Source of the DNA: Intrasporangium calvum
GTDB lineage: Bacteria; Actinomycetota; Actinomycetes; Actinomycetales; Dermatophilaceae
Assembly: GCF_028446585.1 (NCBI RefSeq)
Contig: NZ_JAPFQL010000048.1
Span: 1-64,000 of the forward strand
Length of the DNA: 64,000 nucleotides
Reading direction: 5' to 3'
The position numbers and the translations under genes were made by a program. Numbering within the stretch: the stretch's first letter is position 1; each line of letters opens with the position of its first letter. A model generated the notes under the pieces. The model did no database searches, was not told where the DNA came from, and saw only the letters and a program-made list of their open reading frames with translations. Positions 28,224-36,520 of the stretch are shown piece after piece.

Positions 28224-28723
28224 GAGGTGTGATTCTCCAGGAAGGGGTCAGTGATCTCGCGCAACATCTTCAGCGTCTCGCGAAGTTGCGCCATTCGCTC
28301 CGGCCCGATGTGGGCCGTCCATTGTGCTTCGACCTCCTCGAGCGCAGGGACCACCTCGGCTCGTGCCGCGTGGCCTCGGGCGGCGACCTTGACGAGCTGG
28401 GCGCGGCCGTCGGTCGGGTCGGGGACTCGTTCGACGTAGCCCGCTTGTTCGAGTTGCTTGACCAGGAAGCCGGCAGTCTGCTTGGTGACCTGGGCGGCGG
28501 CGGCGAGCCGGGTGATGCGCGACCCGCCCCGCTCGATCTGGGCGGCGATGCGCGCTTGCGCGACCGTCATGTCGGTGTAGCCGGCCCGAGCGAGTCCCTC
28601 CATGGTCGCGGCTTCCATCGCCCGGGAAGGGATGAAGAGCAGGACGCCGAGGGGCAGCTCCTCAGCGTCCGCATCCGACGTTGACGCTTCCGACGTTGAC
28701 GCTTCCGACGTTGACGCTTCCAT
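28220..28723 (-). CDS. MarR-family transcriptional regulator with repeated N-terminus
   Basis: 167 residues. A winged-helix MarR fold starts near residue 40 (MTVAQARIAAQI, RITRLAAAAQVTKQTAGFLV, GYVERVPDPTDGRAQLV). The first 20 residues are three copies of EASTS followed by acidic residues, encoded by a perfect 15-bp tandem repeat, which is not a normal MarR feature. The stop codon lies in a palindrome that probably binds this protein. The ligand is unknown. Confidence 0.85.
   Translation of the reverse strand: MEASTSEASTSEASTSDADAEELPLGVLLFIPSRAMEAATMEGLARAGYTDMTVAQARIAAQIERGGSRITRLAAAAQVTKQTAGFLVKQLEQAGYVERVPDPTDGRAQLVKVAARGHAARAEVVPALEEVEAQWTAHIGPERMAQLRETLKMLREITDPFLENHTS
28675..28719 (-). 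repeat. three perfect 15-bp tandem repeats in the marR start region
   Basis: Unit CCGACGTTGACGCTT on the + strand, three times with no difference. The period is a multiple of three, so copy number can change without breaking the frame. Confidence 0.9.
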
Positions 28724-28818
28724 TGCCCTGCCCTTCGGCGGCCGTCCAAGCTTCAGGAGGAGTTGTCACACCACGCTACTCGCCAGGCGGTGGCCCGCTG
28801 AGCCACCGTGGCTGCCGC

Positions 28819-29778
28819 TCAGGCGACGACGATCGCTGTCGTGATGGCCAGAGCCATCGCCTGATGGAACGCGACGGTCAGGCCGGGGGCCTTCGGCTGG
28901 AGGTTGACGGCGTGGAAGAGCAGGAAGCCCGCGAGGATCTGCACGACGACGAAGTAGAACGCCACGGGGTAGGCGCCGAACGACCTACCGAGCATCGCCA
29001 CCAGGCCGAGCGCGGCGACCAGATGGATCACGAACACCCAGTGTCGGGCGCGGCGGGGCAGGACGAACTCCCCGAACGCCGTCCCGAACCCTCGTTGACC
29101 GGTCGCCATCCCACCGAGCAGCACCACCACGACCACCACGTGCAGCGGGCCCGTCTCGGCCACGAAGGTCCAGAACCCGTCGCCGTGCCCCACCAGCATC
29201 GCGAGGTAGGCGAGGAACACGCCGTACGCGAGCAACCCGTGGATGCCGTGCACGACCGACGGCAGCCGGCCGGCGAGCACGTGCAGCGTGCCGATGCCGA
29301 ACAACGCGGTTGCGACGACGAGGGCGAGCCCGGACAGCGTGGAGGACTGCGGCGCGAGGAGCACCAGGGCCACGCCGATCAGCCCGACGAGCGTGGCCAC
29401 GATGCGGTGGGCGGCCTCCGGGTCACCACGCAGCAGCAGCACGAAGATGTTTCGGGTGTAGGGCCAGTGGGTGCCCAGCGACAGGCCGAACCCGAATCCC
29501 TCGACGAGGCTGCCGAGCAGGATCAGCACCGCGCTCAGGACGATCTGCGCGAGGAGCAGACCGTCGACCAGGGCACCCACGCCCTCAGCGCCGGTCGATA
29601 GGCCCCTCACCACACCCGCGACGATGGCGCCGGCAACGAGGACGGCAACCATGGCCCGCACGGCGCGCACGGTCCGCGTGATCTCGCCGTCGATGACGGA
29701 GGACGGCGCAGCCGACGCTCCGTCGTCCGTCGCGGTTGCCGATGCGACGCCACGCCGGTCTGTCGATGATGAGGGCAC
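28819..29778 (-). CDS. polytopic membrane protein, possibly heme-linked
   Basis: 319 residues with a hydrophilic N-terminus of about 35 and roughly eight or nine membrane helices. Histidines recur at helix ends: EAAHRIVATLVGL, GTLHVLAGRLPSVVHGIHG, RHWVFVIHLVAALGL and LLFHAVNL. That spacing recalls CtaA/COX15-type heme proteins or b-type cytochromes, but I cannot assign the family. It sits apart from its neighbours with no clear operon. Confidence 0.5.
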   Translation of the reverse strand: MPSSSTDRRGVASATATDDGASAAPSSVIDGEITRTVRAVRAMVAVLVAGAIVAGVVRGLSTGAEGVGALVDGLLLAQIVLSAVLILLGSLVEGFGFGLSLGTHWPYTRNIFVLLLRGDPEAAHRIVATLVGLIGVALVLLAPQSSTLSGLALVVATALFGIGTLHVLAGRLPSVVHGIHGLLAYGVFLAYLAMLVGHGDGFWTFVAETGPLHVVVVVVLLGGMATGQRGFGTAFGEFVLPRRARHWVFVIHLVAALGLVAMLGRSFGAYPVAFYFVVVQILAGFLLFHAVNLQPKAPGLTVAFHQAMALAITTAIVVA

Positions 29779-29919
29779 GGTCGCGATCTCCTTCGAGGCG
29801 ATGCTGGACGCGGTGGCGCTGCACCGCGACGGTCGGTGACGATCATCGCGCCTGTTCGATCATTGCGGGAGGCCCGTCGGGTGTGACACCACTCGCTCCG
29901 CCTGCACGGAGTGCCGCCT

Positions 29920-30159
29920 TCAGGCGCGTGCGGCCAGCAGCTCGGCGATCTCGGCCGGCTTCGGCACCCTCCCGGAGACGACGACCTCCTCGTCGACGAC
30001 CAGGCCTGGCGTCTTCATCACGCCGTAGCCGGCGATCTCGCCGTAGTCGGTGACCTGCTCGAGCGTCGCCTCGATGCCGCTGTCCGCCAAGGCGGCCCGC
30101 GTGTTCTTCTCCAGGTTGTGGCAGTTGGCGCAACCGGGGCCGAGGATCTTGATGATCAT
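29920..30159 (-). CDS. small thioredoxin-fold protein (MTH895/Trx-3 type)
   Basis: 79 residues with a redox pair at Cys10 and Cys13 (GPGCANCHNLEK) and a cis-Pro region GVMKTPGLVVDEEVV. This small family is usually encoded next to DUF318-type permeases, as here (32 bases downstream of one). It probably reduces or delivers thiol-bound metal or metalloid. The ATG at 30159 has AAGGA seven bases upstream; the GTG one codon earlier is less likely. Confidence 0.82.
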   Translation of the reverse strand: MIIKILGPGCANCHNLEKNTRAALADSGIEATLEQVTDYGEIAGYGVMKTPGLVVDEEVVVSGRVPKPAEIAELLAARA

Positions 30160-30193
30160 CACGAAGTCCTTTCGCTGTGGACGATGGGTGGCC

Positions 30194-31260
30194 TCAGGGG
30201 AAGATCGCGTTGAACAGGTAGCCGATCACGACGATGCCGACGATGACGGACCCGAAGAAGAGCGCGAGCAGGGGTGGCTTGAGGACGCGGCGCAGCATGA
30301 TCGCTTGCGGGATGGACAGGGCGATGGCGCTCATGGTCAGCGCCATCACGGTGCCAAGTGACATGCCCTTGGCCCACAGCGCCTCGGCGATCGGCACGAC
30401 GCCGGCGCCGTTGACGTAGAGGGGCACCCCGGCAAGGGTCGCGACGAGCACGGCGAAGGGATTGTCAGGACCGGCGTAGGTGGCAAAGAAGTCCTCGGGG
30501 AGCCAGCCGTGGATGACGGCACCCATCGCGACACCGGCCAGGACCCACTTCCAGACCGTGGTGAAGATGTCCCGCGCCTCGGCGACTGCCGCGTCGACCC
30601 GTTCCCGCCAGCTCGGCTGGTGGCCGCCCGCGCGCAGCCGCCCGATCCGGGTGGCGAAGACCATCTCCTCGACCCACCGCTCCAGGTGGAACCGCGAGAA
30701 GACCCAGCCGATCACCAGCGCGATGAACGAGCCGGCGATGACGTAGGCGGCCGCGACGTTCCAGCCGAACTGGTCGCCGATCATGATGGCGGCGATCTCG
30801 GACACGAGGGGGGACGCGACCAGGAAGGTCAGCGTGATCGACAGCGGGATGCCGCCCGCGACGAACCCGATGAAGAGCGGGATCGAGCTGCACGAGCAGA
30901 ACGGGGTGACCACACCCAGGAAGACCGCGAGGACGAGGCCGGCGAAGAGGCCCCTGCCCTGGAGGAAGTCGCGCGCCCGGTCGAGGTCGAGGCTCGCCCG
31001 AAGCAGCCCGATGAGGAACATGAGCCCGGTCAGCAGGAGGAAGATCTTGACGGTGTCATAAAGGAAGAAGTGGACCCCGCCGCCGAGCCGGCCCAGGAGG
31101 TCCCACCCGATGACGTCCCGGACGAGCCAGGTCCACAACCGCTCGTTGCCCAGTAGGCGAAGCCCCAGGCCGCCGCCGCCAAGGCCAACTTCGCCCAGAG
31201 GCCAGCATCGGTGCGGGAGCGGCTGATCACGCTCACCCTCGGATTGTCCTGCTGACCCAC
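30194..31260 (-). pseudogene. DUF318/COG0701 permease, apparent frameshift near the N-terminus
   Basis: The bulk is a permease of about 320 residues: FFLYDTVKIFLLLTGLMF, FLGVVTPFCSCSSIPLFIGF with the characteristic CSCS, and GVPLYVNGAGVVPIAEAL. The expected N-terminal helix (LWAKLALAAAAWGFAYWA) is in another frame starting at the GTG at 31260. The two join near 31141-31158 if one base is missing beside a CCC run. An alternative is a start inside the main frame (a TTG near 31140), giving a shorter protein. Relatives export organoarsenicals or unknown substrates; the thioredoxin partner follows it. Confidence 0.7.
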
Positions 31261-31361
31261 TGCCTCGGACGAGCCGCGGACGCGTTCCCTCCGTCACAGG
31301 GGTCACGACGCCACAACGACGTCGCCGCCGTCCGGGCCGCCCATGCCGACAACCCCGATGA

Positions 31362-31428
31362 CGTATGCCGCTGAGCCGGCCCCCGCTCGACCGCGAGGTC
31401 CCGGCGGGGCTGAGCCCAGCGGTATACG
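31362..31428. repeat. paired REP-like elements, inverted
   Basis: CGTATGCCGCTGAGCC (31362-31377) and GAGCCCAGCGGTATACG (31412-31428) face each other. Inside, CCCCGC and GCGGGG also pair, so the whole can fold into one long stem. Confidence 0.75.
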
Positions 31429-31448
31429 TCCTGAGTGTGGTGCTGCCG

Positions 31449-31808
31449 TCAGGCAGCGGGCTCCGCCTCGGCGCGGGCGACGAGGGAGGCCGGCGGCAGG
31501 AAGCGATCGCCGTAGCGCTCGGCCAGCTCGCGCGCTCGGGCGACGAACCCGGCCACGCCACCCGGGTAGCCCTCGACGTACTGGGCGACGCCACCGGTCC
31601 ACGCGGGGAAGCCGATCCCGAGGATGGAGCCGACGTTGGCGTCCTCGACGGAGCGCAGCACGCCCTCGTCGAAGCACTTGACGGTCTCGAGAGCCTCGGC
31701 GAAGAGCATCCGCTCCTTCATGTCCTCGAACGGGATCTCCGCCGCGGCGCCGCGGGATTCCGCCACCTCGCAACAGAGGACGTCCAGACGATGAGGAACT
31801 GCTCCCAA
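31449..31808 (-). pseudogene. 3' remnant of a fatty-acid-oxidation multifunctional (3-hydroxyacyl-CoA dehydrogenase) gene
   Basis: About 90 residues match the C-terminal end of FadB/FadJ-type proteins: MKERMLFAEALETVKCFDEG, SVEDANVGSILGIGFPAWTGG and RYGDRFLPPASLV. The hydratase and NAD-binding parts are absent; upstream lies an ABC transporter gene. It is bracketed by REP-like elements on both sides. It is probably a leftover from a rearrangement. Confidence 0.75.
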
Positions 31809-31811
31809 ACA

Positions 31812-33359
31812 TCACGCGACGTTGCGGCCGGGCCTGAGCCCAGCGGCATACGACTCTCCTGTTGTCCTGGCGCTCGGCCGGCCGCCGAAGCCTCTCCTCA
31901 ACAGGACCGCGACGAGGACGGCCAGCGCCCCCACCCAGAGGAGGCCCACGGCGAGCTGAGCGCCCTCGTCGAACCCGGTGGTGAGGCCGCCGTCGATGAG
32001 GACGCGCATGCCCGAGTAGCCGGGCAGCCACCGCGCCCAGACAGGCGGCTCTCCGCCCAGCATCGGACTCTGCCCGAGTCCGAGGTCGATGAACGGCACG
32101 AGGAACGCCATGAAGACTCCCGAGACCCGCCCGAAGATCGGACCGAGCAGCATGCCGATGAGGCCGTAGGTCACCGCGATGAGGACGCTTCCCCAGGCGT
32201 AGATCCCCCACTGTGCTGCCGTGAAGACGGTGGCGGTCACCCCGAGGGAAGCCGCCGTCACCACCGCGGCCGCGAGGAGCACCAGGAGCATCCGAGTGAG
32301 CACCGCGACGATGGCGCGCTGTCCAGCGAGGACGAGTCTCCTGTCGCCGGCCCGCGCGTCGAGGACGATGAAGACGCCCACGAGGGCGGCCAGCGAGGCG
32401 ATCGCCTCGGGAGCCATCGTGCCGGGATGGATCACCGCAGGGTCGAGCAGCGTCGTCGTCTCCACCCCGTCCTCCCGTACGACGACACGCGAGATGCCAT
32501 GCGGGGTGATCGCCGCCGACAGGAGGATGAAGACGGCCGGCACGGCCGCGAGAAGCAGCCAGAGCAGGGGTGTCCGGCCCCAGTCGCGCACGCCCATCCG
32601 CAACCCGGTCCGGAGCTGTCCCGCTCGCCGCGACGCGGGACCCCTCGCGCGGCCCGGCGTGGCGCCCACGACGACGTGGGCCGCGGCGAGGGCGGCGACG
32701 AGCCACAGCGCCGACCACGTCAGCGTGCCCGGTCCCGCGTGCCCGGGCGGCTGGTCGATCGTCCACAACGAGATGAAGTGGGTGGGCAGGACGCGCAACA
32801 GCGGTGACGTCGAGCCGCTCAGCGCCGGGCCGAAGAAGACATCGAGGATCCACACGAAGAGGAGCAGCACGCTGCCGTTGACCGGCGTGGGCACGAGCGC
32901 CCCGATCAGCGCCCCGATGGCCAGGTAGACGACCGCGAACATCGCCGTGCCCACGACGACCCTGACCGGCTGGGACAGGCTCTGCCTCGCGGCGAGGGGA
33001 ACGAGCGCTGCTGCCGTCGCACCGGCGGCGAGGACGCCGCCGGTGAGGAGCCGGGCCGCCGCGAGGCGGCCGGGAGCGAGACCGGCGAGCACGAGCCGCC
33101 GGTCGGTCGCCCGGGAGGACGCCACCTGGAAGTACATGGCGATTCCCGTGAGGAAGCCGGCCGCCCACCCGGCCGTCGCCGTCTCCATGCTGGCTCCGCC
33201 CGTCGCGCCTCCCAGCACCTCGGCCGCGTCCGCCAGGGTCGGGGCGGCGACGAGGACGAACGTCACCGGCACGAGGAGCAGCAGGAGCAGATTGGTGCCG
33301 GTCCTGGCGTAGTCGGCGAGGAAACGGCGTTCGAGCAGGAGGGCTGTCACACCGACCAC
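31812..33359 (-). CDS. ABC-2-type transporter membrane subunit
   Basis: 515 residues with about twelve membrane helices in two six-helix halves separated by a charged linker near residue 250 (RRAGQLRTGLRMGVRDWGRTP). The start overlaps the end of the ATPase gene by 13 bases. Together they form a complete exporter of unknown cargo. The last 17 or so residues (including GESYAAGLRPG) are encoded by an inserted REP-like element, so the original C-terminus has been replaced or extended. Location suggests a role in the copper/thiol island. Confidence 0.78.
   Translation of the reverse strand: MVGVTALLLERRFLADYARTGTNLLLLLLVPVTFVLVAAPTLADAAEVLGGATGGASMETATAGWAAGFLTGIAMYFQVASSRATDRRLVLAGLAPGRLAAARLLTGGVLAAGATAAALVPLAARQSLSQPVRVVVGTAMFAVVYLAIGALIGALVPTPVNGSVLLLFVWILDVFFGPALSGSTSPLLRVLPTHFISLWTIDQPPGHAGPGTLTWSALWLVAALAAAHVVVGATPGRARGPASRRAGQLRTGLRMGVRDWGRTPLLWLLLAAVPAVFILLSAAITPHGISRVVVREDGVETTTLLDPAVIHPGTMAPEAIASLAALVGVFIVLDARAGDRRLVLAGQRAIVAVLTRMLLVLLAAAVVTAASLGVTATVFTAAQWGIYAWGSVLIAVTYGLIGMLLGPIFGRVSGVFMAFLVPFIDLGLGQSPMLGGEPPVWARWLPGYSGMRVLIDGGLTTGFDEGAQLAVGLLWVGALAVLVAVLLRRGFGGRPSARTTGESYAAGLRPGRNVA
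31836..31852 (-). repeat. REP-like element inside the 3' end of the ABC permease gene
   Basis: GAGCCCAGCGGCATACG on the + strand, an exact core in inverse orientation, translated as the SYAAGL segment of the permease C-terminus. Confidence 0.8.
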
Positions 33360-34048
33360 GCCCTGCCTTCGCGGAGCGTGACGATGCGGTCGAACCGCTG
33401 CTGGTCAGCGATGAAGTGGCTGACGATGAGCACGCTGCGACCGCGAGCCCGGCGCTGCGCGACCAGGCCCCAGAACTTCTGGTACGTGTCCCAGTCGAAG
33501 CCGGCGTAGGGCTCGTCGAGCAGCAGGATGTCCGGGTCGGGCAGGAGCGCCAGACCGAGGTTGAGCTTGGCGAGTGTGCCTCCGGAGAGCTGGTCCGCCC
33601 GCGTGGCCGCGAACCGCTCGAAACCGAGCTCTTCGTAGAGGGCGAGCCGCGCCTCGTGCAGTCGCGCTGCCGTCATCCGGTAGGCGCCGCCGAAGAGCTC
33701 GAAGTGCTCGTCGCAGGTCAGTCTCGGATAGACGACCGGCTGCTGCGGACAGTAGCCGAGCGTCCCCGTCAGCTGCACCGTGCCGGCGTCCGCAGCGAGG
33801 TCGCCGACGAGGATCCGCATCAGGGTCGTCTTGCCCGAGCCGTTCTCGCCGACCAGGCCGACGACCTCCCCGCGTTCGAGGCTCAGGTCCGCCCCCATCA
33901 GGACCGGCACGCGTCGCGGCCGCGGCCAGCGCCACCGCTGGTAGGCCTTGTGGACACCCGTCGCAGCCAGCAGACGCGCTGGATCAGGCGGCAGCGGCGG
34001 GGCCGGGCGGTCTGCGGAGGTCTGGGCAGTTGCCGACATCGCGCTCAC
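33347..34048 (-). CDS. ABC transporter ATP-binding protein
   Basis: 233 residues. Walker A is GLVGENGSGKTTLMR, the Q-loop GYCPQQPVVYP, the signature LSGGTLAKLNLGLALL, Walker B DILLLDEPYAGFD, and the H-loop Ser-His in LIVSHF. It powers the ABC-2 permease that follows with a 13-base overlap. A candidate response-regulator box lies about 75 bases upstream, linking the exporter to the copper regulon. Confidence 0.88.
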   Translation of the reverse strand: MSAMSATAQTSADRPAPPLPPDPARLLAATGVHKAYQRWRWPRPRRVPVLMGADLSLERGEVVGLVGENGSGKTTLMRILVGDLAADAGTVQLTGTLGYCPQQPVVYPRLTCDEHFELFGGAYRMTAARLHEARLALYEELGFERFAATRADQLSGGTLAKLNLGLALLPDPDILLLDEPYAGFDWDTYQKFWGLVAQRRARGRSVLIVSHFIADQQRFDRIVTLREGRAWSV

Positions 34049-34120
34049 CTCGAGCTGTCGCCGTTTCGCTGTCGTGAGTCACAGTGCTCCCCCACCATGA
34101 AGATGACGCGCACCCCCGGG

Positions 34121-34136
34121 TCAAGATTTCCCGTAG
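34121..34136 (-). promoter_or_regulatory. candidate OmpR-type box upstream of the ABC exporter
   Basis: TCAAG-N6-CGTAG on the + strand, i.e. CTACG-N6-CTTGA followed by CC toward the ATPase gene. One half-site is perfect and the other degenerate. Confidence 0.45.
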
Positions 34137-34144
34137 TCAGCTGA

Positions 34145-34426
34145 TCAGTGGTGGCCGCCCCCACCGTGCATGCGCATCATCGCGGCCATCATCCCGATGC
34201 ACAGGAGAGCCGGCAGCAGGGCCGCCACCCCAGCCGACGACGTGGCCATCAGGACGATGGCGACGACCACCATCGGCAGACACATGAGCCACATCATCCG
34301 GGAGTGGCCGGAGCCGTGCGATCCCGTGGGTGGGGGCACGGGAGCGTGGTCAGTGGGGTGGTCAGTGCCGTGCTGGGCGTGGTCGGCGTGGTCGGAGGAG
34401 TCGTTGGTTCTGGGTGGGACGCTCAT
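34145..34426 (-). CDS. His-rich small membrane protein
   Basis: 93 residues. Both ends are rich in His (DHADHAQHGTDHPTDH at the N-terminus; MHGGGGHH at the C-terminus) around two membrane helices rich in Met (MMWLMCLPMVVVAIVLM and a second). His/Met-rich tails on short membrane proteins usually bind Cu or other soft metals. It follows the TlpA-like gene by about 45 bases on the same strand. Family not recognised. Confidence 0.65.
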   Translation of the reverse strand: MSVPPRTNDSSDHADHAQHGTDHPTDHAPVPPPTGSHGSGHSRMMWLMCLPMVVVAIVLMATSSAGVAALLPALLCIGMMAAMMRMHGGGGHH

Positions 34427-34471
34427 CGTGGTCTCCTGTGGTCGGTGGCTCGCGCGCTGTGGTCCGGGCGG

Positions 34472-35095
34472 TCAGAGTCGGCTGCGGACCTCCTGGAGCA
34501 GCTCCGCGGGCGCGACGTACATCGACGGGTAGTTGCCGAACCAGCGCTGGACGCCGTCCTTGTCGATGAGCACGAAGCCGTGGCCCGGAAGGCCCTCGTG
34601 CATCCCCGTCCCCAAGGTGCCGTACGCCTTGGAGACTGTCCCGTCGTCGAGGAGGTACGGGGTCTTCACCCTGAAGTACTGGAGGTCAGGGGCGATCTGC
34701 TCGACCTTGTTCATCACGATGGGCAGCACCGTGATCCCCGACGCCTGGAACGCGGCATCCTTCTCGATCTCCGCCATCTGCGCGGTGCACGACCCGCACC
34801 CCGCGCCCTCGTTGAAGTAGAGCAACACCGGCTTGCCGCGGTAGTCGGAGAGCGACACCGTCGTGCCCGCCGTGGTGCTCAGGGTGAACGGCGGCGCCGT
34901 CGTCTCGGTCGACTCGCTGGTCGGCGCTGCCTGCACCAGTGCGAGCGTGATGAGGCCCAGAACCACCACGCCGAGGGCAGCCGAGAGGAGCCGGCGGGTT
35001 CTCTTGCGGCGCGCCAGCCGCTCCCGTTCGGCCTTGGCACGCACCTCGTGGGCGTGGTGGGCGGCGCTGCTGCTCGTCGTGGTCTTCCCGGTCAC
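34472..35095 (-). CDS. membrane-anchored TlpA/AhpC-TSA thioredoxin-like protein
   Basis: 207 residues: a His-containing, strongly basic cytoplasmic start, one membrane anchor (LLSAALGVVVLGLITLALV) and an external thioredoxin-fold domain with the redox pair Cys100-Gly-Ser-Cys103. The start overlaps the end of the ccdA-like gene by four bases. CcdA would pass electrons across the membrane to this protein, which would reduce Cys ligands of copper or cytochrome proteins outside. Confidence 0.82.
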   Translation of the reverse strand: MTGKTTTSSSAAHHAHEVRAKAERERLARRKRTRRLLSAALGVVVLGLITLALVQAAPTSESTETTAPPFTLSTTAGTTVSLSDYRGKPVLLYFNEGAGCGSCTAQMAEIEKDAAFQASGITVLPIVMNKVEQIAPDLQYFRVKTPYLLDDGTVSKAYGTLGTGMHEGLPGHGFVLIDKDGVQRWFGNYPSMYVAPAELLQEVRSRL

Positions 35096-36018
35096 TTCGG
35101 CGCCCCTTCAGGTGTGTGGTGGTGCTGATGGTCGGTGTGGCACGCCGGCGGCTCGGCCGTGCCACGGTCGCGCAGCGTCGCCCAGACGAACACGGCGACC
35201 AGGCCGAACAGCCCGAGCCCCAGGACCGGCTCGGGCACCGGGTCGAGCCATTCGAGGATCCGGCCCGCCGCCCGGCTGAGCCCGGCGCCGGCCGCGTACT
35301 GCGCATCGGTGCCGCGCGTCATGTCCGGCGAGCCGGCGAGACCGATGACGGCGATACCCATGACCGTGAACGCGACGGCCACGGCCAGGTTGACGGTGTT
35401 GGTCCGTAGGGAGCGGGCGCCCAGCCGCAGGCTGACCGGCTTCGCCCGGAGCCAACGCCGCTCGGCCAGGTGCGCCTTGTCCCAGACCAGGGCCATGACG
35501 AAGAGAGGCAGCACCATGCCGAAGACGAAGGACAGCCCCAGCCCCACGCCACCCACAGCCGAGCCGGAGAGCGCCGACAGGGTCATGACGCCGGCCAGGA
35601 CGGGCGCGCAGCAGCTCGACGCGATACCGGAGAAGACGCCGAGGCTGAAGAACGTCGCGCTGTCTCCTCTGGTGGTGTCGGGCGCCCGGAGAACCGACGG
35701 CATCGACCACATCCGACCCGACAGGGCGAGCAGGCCCAGTCCGATCATGAGCAGCCCGCCGCCCCAGTAGAGCGCCACGTGGTACTTGGCGATGGCCCCG
35801 GACAGCAGGCTCGCGCCCAGAGTGATCGGGACCAGGACGAGAGCCAGACCCGCGGCGAAGATGAACGTCAACGGCAGCAACCGCCACCGCTCGTTCTTGG
35901 CCGCCGCCGCGAGGTAGCTGGGGGCGAGGAAGACGATGCAGCAGGGCGCGAAGAGCGCGACTCCGCCCGCGAAGAACGCGGCGAGCACACTGCCGGTAGC
36001 CAGGAGCTCGGTTCCCAT
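35092..36018 (-). CDS. ccdA: CcdA/DsbD-type thiol:disulfide transmembrane electron carrier
   Basis: 308 residues, about eight or nine membrane helices. The paired cysteines are in ALFAPCCIVFLAPSYL and IASSCCAPVLAGV, as in CcdA-like proteins (each a double Cys here). The C-terminus is His-rich (CHTDHQHHHTPEG). The frame opens much further upstream, but the ATG at 36018 overlaps the stop of the preceding CXXC gene. It sits between two predicted redox partners. Confidence 0.82.
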   Translation of the reverse strand: MGTELLATGSVLAAFFAGGVALFAPCCIVFLAPSYLAAAAKNERWRLLPLTFIFAAGLALVLVPITLGASLLSGAIAKYHVALYWGGGLLMIGLGLLALSGRMWSMPSVLRAPDTTRGDSATFFSLGVFSGIASSCCAPVLAGVMTLSALSGSAVGGVGLGLSFVFGMVLPLFVMALVWDKAHLAERRWLRAKPVSLRLGARSLRTNTVNLAVAVAFTVMGIAVIGLAGSPDMTRGTDAQYAAGAGLSRAAGRILEWLDPVPEPVLGLGLFGLVAVFVWATLRDRGTAEPPACHTDHQHHHTPEGAPK

Positions 36019-36344
36019 CAGGGCCTCGTCCCCGCTTCGCGGCGAGCCGCCAGGACCTTGTCGAGCTTGCGCCTCGGGAGGCGGCCGGAGCTGAGGAAGG
36101 CGCCGTCGACGAGCACCAGGGGGAACATCACCGGCCGGTGTCTCGCCACCAGCTCCCGACCGGTCGGCGTGTCCATCGGGACGACGGCCAGCGAGACCTC
36201 GTCCTGCCGACGACCCAGCTCGGCGAGCGCGTCCTCGCAGAGGAGGCAGTGCTCGGCCGTGACCACTGTGACATCGGCCGGATCCAGCCGGGCCGGTGAG
36301 GCAGGCGGCCCAGAGGGGGCGCGCCGCGACCGCGTGAGGCTCAT
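36018..36344 (-). CDS. glutaredoxin-like CXXC protein
   Basis: About 108 residues. VTAEHCLLCEDALAELG places a Cys33-x-x-Cys36 pair after the first strand, and PVMFPLVLVDGAFL supplies the cis-Pro, the hallmark of a glutaredoxin fold. I chose the ATG at 36344 over a TTG at 36383. It is first in a coupled operon with the CcdA-like and TlpA-like genes and likely donates electrons on the cytoplasmic side. Confidence 0.7.
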   Translation of the reverse strand: MSLTRSRRAPSGPPASPARLDPADVTVVTAEHCLLCEDALAELGRRQDEVSLAVVPMDTPTGRELVARHRPVMFPLVLVDGAFLSSGRLPRRKLDKVLAARREAGTRP

Positions 36345-36379
36345 GATGGCAGCGTCCGCCGCGCACTCCACTGTGGCGG

Positions 36380-36395
36380 TCAAGCGCAGGTCAAG
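36380..36395 (-). promoter_or_regulatory. OmpR-type box upstream of the thiol-redox operon
   Basis: Two perfect TCAAG half-sites six bases apart on the + strand (CTTGA-N6-CTTGA toward the gene), 36-51 bases before the ATG at 36344. The second half-site could serve as a -35. Confidence 0.65.
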
Positions 36396-36418
36396 GTTCG
36401 GTGTTCCTCGGCCCAGAT

Positions 36419-36434
36419 CTTCTCCGCACCTTGA
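36419..36434 (+). promoter_or_regulatory. candidate OmpR-type box upstream of the 36521 gene
   Basis: CTTCT-N6-CTTGA, one perfect half-site, divergent from the neighbouring box 24 bases away. Confidence 0.45.
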
Positions 36435-36520
36435 TCCGCCATGACGGATCCATGCCCGGACTCATGGCCCAGTCTGGGGCCGATACGGCTTATCAGCAGG
36501 CTGACGACAGAGGAGACACC

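Noticed and set aside
28675-28719. Possible CRISPR-like repeat
   Set aside because: 15-bp units with no spacers, inside the MarR reading frame. I saw no CRISPR array or cas gene in the window.
29843-30133. 96-codon frame overlapping the thioredoxin gene
   Set aside because: Another frame of the same segment; the CANC-containing frame has the family motifs and a ribosome site.
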